Notes: generated from the sequence alone by a model not told the origin. Positions 14,966 to 24,299 are shown, numbered from the stretch's first letter. The stretch: 64,000 nucleotides of DNA from a bacterium (GCA_022072055.1 JAJVIK010000004.1:367950-431949); one strand, 5' to 3'. A program made the numbers and translations.

Positions 14966-15114
14966 GCGCGCGCCTCCCGTTCGACGACCATAACGCCCGG
15001 AACAGAACCAACCGTGGGCCCAGTCCAGACTCTCTGTACATCGCAAGCAGTCTGATGACCATTAGATGACACTGTCAAGATCAGATAATGATATTGAAAG
15101 ACTTTCGCCCCTCC

Positions 15115-15135
15115 TTGCCGAGGCATCCTCGGCAA
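15115..15135. repeat. Short inverted repeat upstream of the radical SAM fragment
   Basis: TTGCCGAG and CTCGGCAA form a perfect 8-bp stem around a GCATC loop, about 100 bp before the fragment start. No T-run follows. Role unknown; it could be an operator or a decayed terminator. Confidence 0.4.
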
Positions 15136-15234
15136 TAGCGCGTCAAAACCCGCTTGTGGGAATGGGGTTGCGGGGATAACATAAGGTTCATCGACGTTGG
15201 CGTGTTTTGGTCCTTTGGAGGAAGGGAGAACCGG

Positions 15235-15652
15235 ATGCGAGTGTTCTTGGGAAACGGGCCGTGGTGCAGGCCAGGGTATTACGGAGTGCGCGCAGGCTCG
15301 CGCTGGCCGCACTATGAGACGGACTGCAGTGATTACATGCCATTCCCTTCTTACATGGCTACGCCACCGCCCTTCTCCAACGCGAGGGCTTCGAGGTCCT
15401 GACCATTGACGGCATCGCGGAGCGGACCAACGAGGAGGATTACATCTGCCGCGCCTGCGAGTTCCAACCGGACCTGGTCATCCTGGAGGTCTCGACCCCC
15501 TCCATGGAGGTGGACCTTCGCCAGGCGATGGCGATCCGCGAGCGCTGTCCCAACGCAAAAATGGCCTTCGCCGGTCTGCACATGCTGGAGCAGGGAGAAG
15601 ATTTCCTGGCGGGGCATCGCTTTGTTGATCTTACCTTGCGTGGAGAGTATGA
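15235..15652 (+). pseudogene. N-terminal fragment of a B12-binding radical SAM protein, frameshifted and truncated
   Basis: The reading MRVFLGNGPWCRPGYYGVRA, GSRWPHYETDCSDYMPFPSY is the typical N-terminus of B12-binding-domain radical SAM enzymes, preceded by GGAGGAAGGGAG. At about 15358-15360 one G appears to be missing (ATGGCTAC where ATGGGCTAC is expected). The homology then continues in the next frame: GYATALLQREGFEVLTIDGI, CEFQPDLVILEVSTPSMEVD, AFAGLHMLEQGEDFL and LRGEYDL. It ends abruptly where the hsp20 duplicate begins. The radical SAM CxxxCxxC domain is absent, so the gene cannot be functional. Confidence 0.8.
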
Positions 15653-15860
15653 CCTCCCGGTGCATGCCGCCCATTTCGATCTTAACATGGTAAGCGTCCG
15701 AGGTTTCATAGATGTCGGTGGGGGGGTGCCATCCGGTCTCGTGGACACGCAGCAGGGTGGCCTTGGGCCGGAGGAAGACTTGGGTCCCGCAGAGCTCGTG
15801 CGGAGAATCGCTTTCCTCGGCGCGAATTCGAGGGGCCAGGTTGTAAGGACGCGCAAGCAT
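15653..15860 (-). pseudogene. Truncated duplicate of hsp20 (codons 1-69)
   Basis: The first 69 codons are the same as those of the intact gene (13022-13486) up to GGMHRE, after which the frame runs antisense through the radical SAM fragment and gives about 100 residues of nonsense. The alpha-crystallin core is lost, so no working chaperone can be made. The upstream region is kept, so the fragment may still be transcribed. Confidence 0.88.
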
Positions 15861-15931
15861 GACCGTCCTCCCGGGGTTGGATCAACGCCTTGAGGATAAT
15901 GTGTCTTGCTGGGAGGCGTCAATATTTGACC
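15653..15931 (-). repeat. 279-bp direct repeat, copy 2
   Basis: This is the second copy of the sequence at 13279-13557, ending at the same base upstream (AATATTTGACC). Homology begins at CCTCCCGGTG, which is also the junction with the radical SAM fragment. Confidence 0.93.
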
Positions 15932-15989
15932 GCGCCGCTGAAATTCGGTATCCCTCCTCGATTCACGCTCATCGTGGGAGGTCTGTCGC

Positions 15990-17117
15990 ATGCGCCTGTT
16001 CCCTTTACCGCTCATTCTGATCCTCCCCCTGGCGGTGTGCACATGGGCTGGGGGGGGTGCCACGCTTGTGGTAGCGACCCAATCCTCCTCGGAGGGATCC
16101 AAGGCTCGCGCGGACTTTGTGGGGGATGGTGTCGGGGACCAGGAGGAAATCAACCGAGCCATCCGCGCGCTACCCGAGGCTGGCGGAACCGTGATGCTGA
16201 TGGAAGGGAGCTACGACATCCGCAAGGTGACCGGGACCTTGGGAGGGGTCCTGATCGACCGGAGTTTTGTGACCGTTTCCGGACAAGGGGCGGCGACCAT
16301 GCTCCGTCAAGCGCCGGGACAAAACACGAACGTGGTTCGGATCATCGGCTCGGATGTCGGTTTCATCACGGTCCGGGACCTGGTGGTGGACTGTGACCGG
16401 GACAACAACCCTTACGGAGAGGGGGACCCGAACGTATCTCACGCCCGCTTCGAGTACTGCGGGATCAAGGCTTACCATCAAGCGCCAGGCGGTCCGGGAG
16501 GTGTTCCCAACCACGACATCACCATTGAGGGCTGCCGGGTGCTCAATTCGCGCCGTCTCGGAATCATGCTTGAAGGCTCGAACATGAAGGTCCTCAACAA
16601 TGTGCTCGGAAACGCTTTCTCCGACTCGGTGGAAATCCTCACCGGGCCGGGGGAGATTCGCGGGAACTACGCGGAAATCACGGGACGAACGCATGTCGCC
16701 ATCGGCAGCGATCGGGGAAACTCGATCCTGATGTCCGACAACATAATCCATGTGAAGAAGGGAGGCCATCTCGACATCGGGTTTCGCTCCTGGGCCGCCT
16801 CGGACCGTCATGTCATCTCCGGGAATGTCCTCACGGTTGAAGAGGGCGGAAAGTGCGAGATGGCCATGGACATTCGGGGCGAGGGCGCGGCGGTCACCGG
16901 GAACTGTGTTCATTCCGCAAGCCCGGAGGCTCCAGTCCGAATTCATATCGGCGCTGGGAATACAGTCCTCACCGGAAATGTTCTGGAAAATGTTCGAATC
17001 GAGGTGGAGGATCAGACCGGTTCAAACAAGCCGATCCTGATCCGAAACAACATCTTGGAAAACTCACGGATCGAACACACGCAGGGAAATCTGATCGCGG
17101 AGGAGACGCCCGACTGA
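15990..17117 (+). CDS. Secreted right-handed beta-helix protein (pectate lyase-like)
   Basis: The 375-residue product has a signal peptide (MRLFPLPLILILPLAVCTWA) and the pectate_lyase_3 style start ARADFVGDGVGDQEEINRAI with GGTVMLMEGSYDI. Repeated beta-helix coils follow (HDITIEGCRVLNSRRLGIML, NMKVLNNVLGNAFSDSVEIL, RHVISGNVLTVEEGG). Such proteins bind or cleave polysaccharides outside the cell, but no catalytic signature of a specific lyase or GH28 enzyme is obvious. GGGAGG precedes the ATG. It ends 14 bp before the stop of the convergent gene. Confidence 0.8.
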   Translation: MRLFPLPLILILPLAVCTWAGGGATLVVATQSSSEGSKARADFVGDGVGDQEEINRAIRALPEAGGTVMLMEGSYDIRKVTGTLGGVLIDRSFVTVSGQGAATMLRQAPGQNTNVVRIIGSDVGFITVRDLVVDCDRDNNPYGEGDPNVSHARFEYCGIKAYHQAPGGPGGVPNHDITIEGCRVLNSRRLGIMLEGSNMKVLNNVLGNAFSDSVEILTGPGEIRGNYAEITGRTHVAIGSDRGNSILMSDNIIHVKKGGHLDIGFRSWAASDRHVISGNVLTVEEGGKCEMAMDIRGEGAAVTGNCVHSASPEAPVRIHIGAGNTVLTGNVLENVRIEVEDQTGSNKPILIRNNILENSRIEHTQGNLIAEETPD

Positions 17118-17131
17118 GTCCCGGCCTGTCC

Positions 17132-19411
17132 TCACAAACCCTGCGTTCTCTTCAACCGACGCCAATCGAGGGAGATCGACTTGAGGTTCGGTGGGATGTC
17201 CGAGTCTTCGCCGAGGACCACGCCCTCCATCCGGCCCGTGGAGTTCCGCCAGACCGCCAGATCGAGGGGTCGCTCCGGTTTGAGCTCGGTGGACCCCACT
17301 CTGAAGCGCTTGAGCCCCCCGGCGGCCAGCGCTTCCAGTTCCCCCGACTTCGAGAGACGAATGCCGACAACGCCGGCGGCCTCGACCTCCACGCGATGCC
17401 CGTTCACCATCGTGGCGCACCGAATCGAGTCCCCGGAGACCTCATTCGCTCCCGACACCAGGATGACCGTGCCGTCAAGGAGACGGGCGGTTCCGCGCGT
17501 GGGTGGCGCCACCGAGGACGGCCCGAAACCGGTGAGCTTGCCGGTGGCCTCGAATTGCCTGGGCGCCCCGCGCGCGGCAAGGTCGGCAATCACCTGCTCA
17601 ACCCCTTGAGACCCATCCGACAGCGCGACCATCCCTTCCGGAAGGGCGGCATTCCCGTCGAAAGGCTGGGCGTCAAAATCCATGGTCCAATCCCCGACAC
17701 GGTAGAGCGCGGTCTTCCCGGCGCTTGCGCTTTGAAAGAACTTCGCGGTCGAGGGGCTCTCGAATTCCGAATGATACAGGATAACCGCCTGATACCGTTG
17801 AGGTCCGTAGCGGACAAGACCCTCCTCGGAGACCTTGAGGGAGCCATTCTCAATCTCCGAAGAAGGGATCAGATCGGCGGGGTAGCCCGCGCTCCAAAGC
17901 GCGTCGGCCAGGGCCATGCCGACATCATCATAAACCGGCCCCGCCCAGTTCATCGCGGCGGAGTGTCCAAACACCACCGCGACCGGACAGTCCAGGGGAC
18001 TTCCGGAGATCAGGTCCAAAAGATGTATTCGCTCCTGAGCGGTCACCAAGTCGGCCTTCAGCAGCGCGCTGTAAGCGCCGTGCCTGGGCATGTCGAAGCC
18101 AACCGGGTAGAGCGGATGGACATTGACCCGTCCTCCAGCGAGCGCGGAAGACCAGATCTGGGTTTCGTAATCCTCCACATCCGAGGAGTAGTACATGTTG
18201 TACCACACTGGGCTGTTCCATTTCTTGGACAAGGAGGTCCGCACACAAAATGGGGTGGTTTCGTCGGTTTGGGCAAAGTCGCGCCGGGCAATCCACCAAT
18301 CGAGACCGTTCTTCTTGAACTCGCGACGGTCCGGGAAGGGATACCAGGTGGGATGGGTGGCCACCAGCGCGGTGGCGCCGAAAACCTCCTTGGTGACCTC
18401 ATGGAAATGGGTTTCGATGGCCCCGTTGCGTTCATGGCAGAGGCGCGTGAAATGGTTGATGGCGCGACGCCGGTTCGCTTCCCTACCCTTTTCGCCGAAG
18501 GTCATCAGAAGCGCGTCCCGGATGAAATCTCCTCCCCCTGTGTGTTCCTTGTACGCCTCGGCGAGGAATGGGGAATACCAATAATCATCCTTCTTCGGGG
18601 CGCCGTCAAAGCAGGGCGGGAACCCCCATTCGTCCTTACAGACACCGACAATCCCGCTGTCTCGATAGGTCTCGATCAACTCGCGCTGAAAGGCGTCGAG
18701 ATGGGGCGCGAAGACATCCGGCGTCAGATGGGTGAACGCGACCACCGCGCAGGCCTTGCGGAACTTCTCTGATTGTTGAGCCTGAAACCGAAGGCTGACC
18801 CGTTCGGGAGTGGATTCGAGAACCTGATACCGATCCGGAGGAACCTCGGTCACGGTTTCCGGGAGGATTCCGTCGTTTCCTTTTTCATATGAATAGACCC
18901 GAAGCAGCTCGCCGGCGAGCGGGATATAGTGGGTTGTGTTGAAGGTGTAGTGGTCGCTGAGGTCCTGGCTCTCGACTTTGAGGATGGCTTCGCCCTGGGC
19001 ATTGAGATCGACCTCACGAAGACAGAGCATCCGCTGCAGTTCATCCGGATATCTCGCGTGGAAGGCCCTTCGCGCCAAGCGAACATCCAGATCCATCGCG
19101 AGGGCGATTCCCTTCTCCCGCGCATACCGCGCCGCGGCGCTGATCTGATCCCGGACCTCCGGGTCCGCCAGTTCCCTGAGCGGAACCCGCAGGCTGGTGG
19201 TGAGGATCTCATAGGGGGAATGCTCGGCGAATAGGTTGATGGCCTCCTTGTAACCCTCGGCTTCAAACTCGGCGGAGTGCCAAAACCAGCAGCCGAGGGC
19301 GGGGGGAGGCGAGGTTACGCGGCGCCAACCCGAGGGCATCGACCAGGCGCCCGCAGCCAGGAGGAGCGTCAGGTAGAGAAAGCAAGAGGAATGAGCGTGT
19401 GAGCTTAGCAC
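17132..19411 (-). CDS. Large secreted protein, probable glycoside hydrolase-like
   Basis: The 759-residue product has a signal peptide (hydrophobic FLYLTLLLAAGAWS). The N-terminal half reads like a TIM barrel: YEILTTSLRVPLREL, GIALAMDLDVRLARRAF, then YRDSGIVGVCKDEWGFPP, where Asp/Glu of KDEWG are candidate catalytic acids. A middle domain (PVYDDVGMALADALWSAGYP, YQAVILYHSEFES) resembles the Rossmann-like trimerisation domain of GH42-type beta-galactosidases, and a beta-rich tail follows. I cannot assign a GH family. It is a single gene between a convergent beta-helix gene and the restriction-modification genes. Confidence 0.6.
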   Translation of the reverse strand: MLSSHAHSSCFLYLTLLLAAGAWSMPSGWRRVTSPPPALGCWFWHSAEFEAEGYKEAINLFAEHSPYEILTTSLRVPLRELADPEVRDQISAAARYAREKGIALAMDLDVRLARRAFHARYPDELQRMLCLREVDLNAQGEAILKVESQDLSDHYTFNTTHYIPLAGELLRVYSYEKGNDGILPETVTEVPPDRYQVLESTPERVSLRFQAQQSEKFRKACAVVAFTHLTPDVFAPHLDAFQRELIETYRDSGIVGVCKDEWGFPPCFDGAPKKDDYWYSPFLAEAYKEHTGGGDFIRDALLMTFGEKGREANRRRAINHFTRLCHERNGAIETHFHEVTKEVFGATALVATHPTWYPFPDRREFKKNGLDWWIARRDFAQTDETTPFCVRTSLSKKWNSPVWYNMYYSSDVEDYETQIWSSALAGGRVNVHPLYPVGFDMPRHGAYSALLKADLVTAQERIHLLDLISGSPLDCPVAVVFGHSAAMNWAGPVYDDVGMALADALWSAGYPADLIPSSEIENGSLKVSEEGLVRYGPQRYQAVILYHSEFESPSTAKFFQSASAGKTALYRVGDWTMDFDAQPFDGNAALPEGMVALSDGSQGVEQVIADLAARGAPRQFEATGKLTGFGPSSVAPPTRGTARLLDGTVILVSGANEVSGDSIRCATMVNGHRVEVEAAGVVGIRLSKSGELEALAAGGLKRFRVGSTELKPERPLDLAVWRNSTGRMEGVVLGEDSDIPPNLKSISLDWRRLKRTQGL

Positions 19412-19451
19412 AGGTCAGGAGGATCCCACGGCCACATTGGCCGGAGGTGAT

Positions 19452-21098
19452 CTAGTCAAAGAGGTTCCCCTGTCGATGTAGGGTGTGGGAGAGGTGCGGC
19501 CATTGTCGAATAAACGACCACGCGGAGACTCTCCCCAATTCGTTTGGTTCGATCTTGTTGAGACCCCCCCCATATACTCGGCCTTCTCCTCGAAGTTCGC
19601 TGGCGGTAATCTGATTGAGCAGGTGGAACACATCGGCGTATAAACTACTGTCTCGGCTCAGCAACACCGCGAGTTCGTGGGTCGGATAGAGCATGAGGTA
19701 AAGGTTCGTGCAAATGGCCCGCGAACGATTCCAGATGAATCGAAAGGGTCGCTTTAGATCGGACCCCCGCCCCATATATGTGCAAAGGAATGGAGCGGGC
19801 GCGCGCTGCTCCTGCTTGTACCATGGGGTGCGCTTTCCGACGAGATAACCATCCTTGATTCCAAGCGACTCGGCGGTTTGGAGGTATTCCCACAGCGGCG
19901 GGTGGCGGTCCTTAAGGATCCGTTCAGGCAGGTCGCAGTCAATGAGGCAAAGCGGACGGTCGATGAGCGGATAGCCGGCTTCATCGGCATCGACAACCGT
20001 GACTTTGAGGTGGCGCGGGCTGGGAAGGATGGGGCGAATGTAAGGGTCGGGGAGGCCACGCCGGTTGGCATCCGAGTGGTCGAGGATAAAAAAACTGTTG
20101 CTCCCCGTGGCAATCCCACGCTGGATGCGGAAAAGGTCGCCAAGCCTCGGTCCTTCCGCATCGGCGGAGATTCGTCGGTCGTTCTTGGCGTGAACCGGAT
20201 ACATTGTCCATTTCCGGGAGCAACGTAATTCCTTCAGCGAGACGCGGTCTTTTGAAGACGGCGACCCGAGCGAGCCCCCGAAGGTGAACTCCACCTCGTG
20301 CTCAGATGAAGGCGCCGCTTTACGGAAGACCAGCACGACTGATGAAACGAGCGCGTCGCCGAACTGAATGTCGCCTGGATCGAAGCGATGTACCCGGATC
20401 AAGGTTACACGATTCGTCAAGAAATATTTGAGTGCTTCGCCATAGTTGACGTCCATGAATTCCGAAGGAATGAGCCACGCGGCGTAGCCACCGTCCTCCA
20501 TCCAGGCGGTGGCAAGCAGAAGGAAGTAGACGTACAGGCCCGCAAGACCGCTAACCTCCAGGCCAGTCATCCGGTACGCAAGGGCTTGCAAACGTTCCTT
20601 TTCGCCACGTCCTAGATGGTGATGCCGCACATAGGGCGGGTTCGCAAGGATAAGGTTTGGGGAGAAACGGATTGAGCCATCGGCAACGACGCGGGTGAAG
20701 TCATCTCGAACAACCTCAAGGCCAGCATTCCCCCAAAGGTCGCGGGCAGCTTCGCTGAACGCAGGGTCAAGTTCGATTCCGACTGCACGTTCGAGCCCCT
20801 CCGAGCCAAAAACCGACAGCGCCGCCGAGAAGAAACTGCCCGTACCGATCGACGGATCGGCGAACCGAATCGGATGAAACGAATTCCCCGCAACGGACAG
20901 CACATAGCGGGCAATTTCCACAGCAAGGTCGTTCGGCGTGGCGAATTGGCCCAATCGGTTTCGGTCGCCTCCTGACCGGCGCGAATCGAGATCCTCCTGA
21001 ACAACCCGACGACGCGCCTCGATTGAATTGTTCTGGTGGTGGACGATCACGGGTTCTACAGCCCCAGTTTTAGAAGATCTTCGATCCGGTGCTCCCAC
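19452..21098 (-). CDS. N6-adenine DNA methyltransferase, partner of the XamI-type endonuclease
   Basis: The product of up to 548 residues is a type II gamma-class methyltransferase of the Eco57I/TaqI kind. It has LGQFATPNDLAVEIARYV, SAM-binding PSIGTGSFFSAAL, acidic GIELDP and the catalytic ILANPPYVRHHHLG. The C-terminal part is a target-recognition region. It should protect the site cut by the adjacent enzyme; XamI family members recognise GTCGAC. The start is unclear: GTG at 21098 overlaps the endonuclease gene by 43 bp, while GTG at 21050 begins just after its stop. Codon use and base composition are less GC-rich than in the flanking genes, suggesting transfer. Confidence 0.88.
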   Translation of the reverse strand: MGAPDRRSSKTGAVEPVIVHHQNNSIEARRRVVQEDLDSRRSGGDRNRLGQFATPNDLAVEIARYVLSVAGNSFHPIRFADPSIGTGSFFSAALSVFGSEGLERAVGIELDPAFSEAARDLWGNAGLEVVRDDFTRVVADGSIRFSPNLILANPPYVRHHHLGRGEKERLQALAYRMTGLEVSGLAGLYVYFLLLATAWMEDGGYAAWLIPSEFMDVNYGEALKYFLTNRVTLIRVHRFDPGDIQFGDALVSSVVLVFRKAAPSSEHEVEFTFGGSLGSPSSKDRVSLKELRCSRKWTMYPVHAKNDRRISADAEGPRLGDLFRIQRGIATGSNSFFILDHSDANRRGLPDPYIRPILPSPRHLKVTVVDADEAGYPLIDRPLCLIDCDLPERILKDRHPPLWEYLQTAESLGIKDGYLVGKRTPWYKQEQRAPAPFLCTYMGRGSDLKRPFRFIWNRSRAICTNLYLMLYPTHELAVLLSRDSSLYADVFHLLNQITASELRGEGRVYGGGLNKIEPNELGRVSAWSFIRQWPHLSHTLHRQGNLFD

Positions 21099-22015
21099 AC
21101 CCAGTCTAATCCCTCGGCGGCCTCATAGCCAAGATAGTCGCTGCCAAAGTACCCACACAGAAAGAGGACAAGCTGCACCTTGGCGCCGTAAGCGGCCTGG
21201 AGCTGGTGGATCTTCATCGCCTCCTCTTTCCGCCTCTTGTTCGTGTTCGTGAAGTCCCCAGCTGACTTCGCTTCTATGAGAATCGGCAAGATGTCTTTAC
21301 GCGGGTTCTTGGGCTGAATCACCACGTCGATCGGGATGTTAACCTTGAGCGTCTTTCCTACAGGCACATTCATGCGGAACGTATAGGTGGCCGGCTCCAT
21401 CTCCTGGAGGGTCAATTCGCTAGGGTGCGCGCGCCTGCGGTAACCGAGCTTGTTCAGGAAGTCTCCGATCTTGGTAAGCTGCCGCTGCTCCTGGGCGTTA
21501 CGCACAATAGGGTTGGCCACGGCGCCACAAAGTCGGTCCGCGACAATTGTTGAAGCCCGGTCGCGCTCATGGTTTGTCGGCTTCTTGCCCCTGTCGAGCC
21601 AGGGGAAAATGTCACGGTCCAGGAGTCTGTTGAGGACTAGGCAGACCGAGGTCAGGTGGACCAGGAGAATCTCTTCATTCATGCGGGGAGCGATCTTGCC
21701 CTCCTCCATTTTCCCGATGAGTGACTTGTTGGCGTTCGATAGCCCAACAAGCCGGTCCACGGCAAGCGGTGGGGCGGTGCACATGCGGAGCGTCGGCAGG
21801 GCGCCAGGGTTGGCCTTTAGTCGGTCGGGCTGCAAGTTTCTGAGGTCATTTGTTGCAAGGAGTGCTGCCTTTACTTGCTCAGTTGTCTGGAGACGAGTAG
21901 CGCGGAACGCCTTTGGGGCGAAGCGCATGAACCATTCGTTGAACTGGTCAACCGACGCCGCAATGTCGGCTTTCCAAAAGTGTGGTTTGTCAGCGTTGAT
22001 TCGCTCGAACGTCAT
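21056..22015 (-). CDS. XamI-family type II restriction endonuclease
   Basis: The 319-residue protein agrees with what I know of XamI restriction enzymes throughout: KPHFWKADIAASVDQFNEWF, LPTLRMCTAPPLAVDRLVGL, RASTIVADRLCGAVANPIVR, and the nuclease core NIPIDVVIQPK, LPILIEAKSAGDFTNTNKRR with PD-(D/E)xK residues D and E-x-K. It ends GLDWVWEHRIEDLLKLGL. The start at Met40 of the longest reading (22015) is preferred because the conserved family start is FERINADKPHFW; GAGGGA lies upstream. It is transcribed with the methyltransferase gene, which overlaps or abuts it. Confidence 0.9.
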   Translation of the reverse strand: MTFERINADKPHFWKADIAASVDQFNEWFMRFAPKAFRATRLQTTEQVKAALLATNDLRNLQPDRLKANPGALPTLRMCTAPPLAVDRLVGLSNANKSLIGKMEEGKIAPRMNEEILLVHLTSVCLVLNRLLDRDIFPWLDRGKKPTNHERDRASTIVADRLCGAVANPIVRNAQEQRQLTKIGDFLNKLGYRRRAHPSELTLQEMEPATYTFRMNVPVGKTLKVNIPIDVVIQPKNPRKDILPILIEAKSAGDFTNTNKRRKEEAMKIHQLQAAYGAKVQLVLFLCGYFGSDYLGYEAAEGLDWVWEHRIEDLLKLGL

Positions 22016-22170
22016 GAAGCCAATGTCCCTCGGCCGCTTTGATTTGAGCACATGGAATCTACCACAGGGTCCGACAGATTCAATCCGAGGTTTCGAGGCG
22101 GAGGGCGGGGATAGTGGATCCTCCACCCCCATCAGTGGAACTCCCTCGTGGAATCCCCTACTCTTCCCCC

Positions 22171-23550
22171 ATGAGCAAGGCTCCCTACACCGTGGCCATT
22201 GTCGGTCGCCCGAATGTCGGTAAATCCACTCTCTTCAATCGCCTGGTGGGGCATCGCGTCTCGATCGTGGATGATCGACCGGGAGTCACCCGCGATGTGA
22301 TTGCCCGAACCTTCGAGTGGAACGGAGTCCCCATCCGCTTCCTCGACACCGGCGGCTATGAGACATCCTCCTCCGGCGAGATCGAGGTCAATGTGCGCCG
22401 TCACATCGCCGAGGCGGTGGAGCTCGCGGACGCCCTGGTCCTGGTCGTGGACATCACCACGGGACCCACCGCCGAGGATGAAGAGGCGGTGGGCTTTGTC
22501 CGCCGCTGTGGAAGACCGCTGGTGCTTGCGGTCAATAAGGCCGACACCGCCAAACGCGAGCAAGAGGGTCTGGCTGATTTCCTGCACTGGGGTTTCGACC
22601 GGGTGGAAACCGTCTCGGCCCTGCACGGAACCGGGACGGGGGATTTGCTCGACGCCATTGTCGAGATGCTCCCCGACCGCCCCGCGGAAATTGAAGCCGG
22701 GGATGATGAGAAGATCATCCGAGTCGCGTTGGTGGGGCGCCCGAACGTGGGGAAATCAACGCTCCTCAATCGCATGGTGGGTCACCAGAGGTCCCTGGTG
22801 TCCAGCATCCCCGGGACAACGCGCGACCCGGTCGACACGCTGGTGGAGCATGACGGGCAGTTGTTCCTGCTGGTGGACACGGCGGGAATCCGTCGGCGCG
22901 GAAAGATCAAGGACATTGAGAAATTCGCGGTGACACGCGGCCTGCTCGCCATTGACCGCGCCGATGTGGTCCTGCTGCTCATCGACGCCTCGGAGGGGCT
23001 TACCGAAACCGACGCCCATGTCTTCGGGCTGGCGCACGAGGCCGGACGAGCGGCTGTGATTGTGGCCAACAAATGGGACCTGGTGGAAAAAGACAGCGAC
23101 ACCGCGGGCGCCAGCGCGAAGGACATCTACAGAAACCTGAAGTTCCTTCGCCACTGCCCGATCCAATTCATCAGCGCGCAAACGGGCCAACGGGTTCCGC
23201 GATTGTGGGATGAAATCCGAAAGGTTCACACTGCTTACTCCCATCGGATCTCCACGCCCGCGCTGAACGAACGCCTCAAGGAGTGGGTCAACCATCGCCC
23301 GCCGCACGGCATCCGGGGGATCCTTCCGAAGATTCTGTATATCACTCAGGTGTCCACCAAGCCCCCCACATTCGCCCTGTTTGTCCGCAATCCCCAAGGG
23401 CTGCATCTGACCTACAAACGTTATCTGGTGAACCGAATGCGCGAGACTTTCGATTTCACGGGGACTCCCATTCGCCTGTTGGTCCGCGAGAACCGGGGGC
23501 GTGGGAAGCTGGAAACGCCCGGAGCGCCCGAGGCGATTGAAGCGCTATGA
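22171..23550 (+). CDS. der: Ribosome biogenesis GTPase Der (EngA)
   Basis: The 459-residue protein has the two tandem GTPase domains that define Der. The first has VGRPNVGKSTLFNRLVG, DRPGVTRD, DTGGYE and NKAD. The second has GRPNVGKSTLLNRMVG, SIPGTTRD, DTAGIRRRGK and NKWDLV. A C-terminal KH-like domain follows (ILYITQVSTKPPTFALFVRN). It binds the 50S subunit and helps its assembly. An upstream in-frame extension from 22114 is unlikely because family members start just before TVAIVGRPNVG. No obvious RBS precedes the ATG. The stop overlaps the next start (ATGA). Confidence 0.96.
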   Translation: MSKAPYTVAIVGRPNVGKSTLFNRLVGHRVSIVDDRPGVTRDVIARTFEWNGVPIRFLDTGGYETSSSGEIEVNVRRHIAEAVELADALVLVVDITTGPTAEDEEAVGFVRRCGRPLVLAVNKADTAKREQEGLADFLHWGFDRVETVSALHGTGTGDLLDAIVEMLPDRPAEIEAGDDEKIIRVALVGRPNVGKSTLLNRMVGHQRSLVSSIPGTTRDPVDTLVEHDGQLFLLVDTAGIRRRGKIKDIEKFAVTRGLLAIDRADVVLLLIDASEGLTETDAHVFGLAHEAGRAAVIVANKWDLVEKDSDTAGASAKDIYRNLKFLRHCPIQFISAQTGQRVPRLWDEIRKVHTAYSHRISTPALNERLKEWVNHRPPHGIRGILPKILYITQVSTKPPTFALFVRNPQGLHLTYKRYLVNRMRETFDFTGTPIRLLVRENRGRGKLETPGAPEAIEAL

Positions 23551-24299
23551 CCGGACTCAACCGGGATTCCTCGATTCCGCTGTTTCGACAACTTGCGGAC
23601 ATCCTCCGTAATCTAATCCGGCAGGGGGCCTATCCGGAGGGCAAGCCTCTTCCAAGCATGGAGGCCATTGCCGCCGCGCACCAGGTCACGGCGGTGGTCG
23701 TTCGCAAGGCCTTTCGCCTCCTGGAGGAGGAGGGATGGACTGAGCACGGTCAAGAGGAAGCGCCGCTTGCGCGCCATCCCAAGCCCGCGAAGGGGGTTTC
23801 CCTGCTGTGGGATCCGGCGGACCTGCGATTCGACGGTGACGGGGCGGTTGAAGTCCGTGTTCTGTCGAAGGTCATGACCAGCCTTTCGCGCGAGGCGTTG
23901 CGGGTCTTCGAGGTGCATGGGAGATCTGGGCATCAAGCCTCGCGGATTGTGAAGCTGCATCGCGTCGGCGGGCGTCCGATGGCTCTGGAGCAGATCCTCG
24001 CGCCGGTGTCCGAGCTCCCTGGGTTGGTGATGAAAGACCATCGTCACTCGAACATCTTCCGACTGATTGAGGCCGATTATGGGAAACCGCTCGCGCGAGT
24101 CCTTCAACGGATTCACCTCCGCGATTTAACCGCCGAGGAGGCAAAGACGCTGGAATCGGTGGAGGAGTTCCCCGCGCTGGCGATTGAGCAAACGCTCATC
24201 GGCAGACGCGGGCCGATCGCGTTGGTCGAGTGGGTGGTTCCGGGGGGGAGAAGCGCGGTGGCGATGGAGGGTTTCACATATCGACCTAAGAGACCATGA
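23547..24299 (+). CDS. GntR/HutC-family transcriptional regulator
   Basis: The 250-residue protein has an N-terminal winged helix of the GntR type (IPLFRQLADILRNLIRQGAY, LPSMEAIAAAHQVTAVVVRK, AFRLLEEEGW) and a C-terminal UTRA-like ligand domain (VGGRPMALEQILAPVSELPG, LIGRRGPIALVEWVVPGGRS). It probably represses target genes until a small molecule binds. Its start overlaps the der stop by four bases, an unusual partnership for a metabolic repressor, and no catabolic operon adjoins it. Target unknown. Confidence 0.8.
   Translation: MTGLNRDSSIPLFRQLADILRNLIRQGAYPEGKPLPSMEAIAAAHQVTAVVVRKAFRLLEEEGWTEHGQEEAPLARHPKPAKGVSLLWDPADLRFDGDGAVEVRVLSKVMTSLSREALRVFEVHGRSGHQASRIVKLHRVGGRPMALEQILAPVSELPGLVMKDHRHSNIFRLIEADYGKPLARVLQRIHLRDLTAEEAKTLESVEEFPALAIEQTLIGRRGPIALVEWVVPGGRSAVAMEGFTYRPKRP

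Noticed and set aside
15351-15860. 169-codon minus-strand frame beginning like Hsp20
   Set aside because: Only the first 69 codons are Hsp20; the rest is antisense of the radical SAM fragment, so I called it a pseudogene rather than a new fusion protein.
16853-18772. 639-codon plus-strand open frame
   Set aside because: Mirror of the large glycosidase-like gene, beginning inside the beta-helix gene; composition is typical of an antisense frame.
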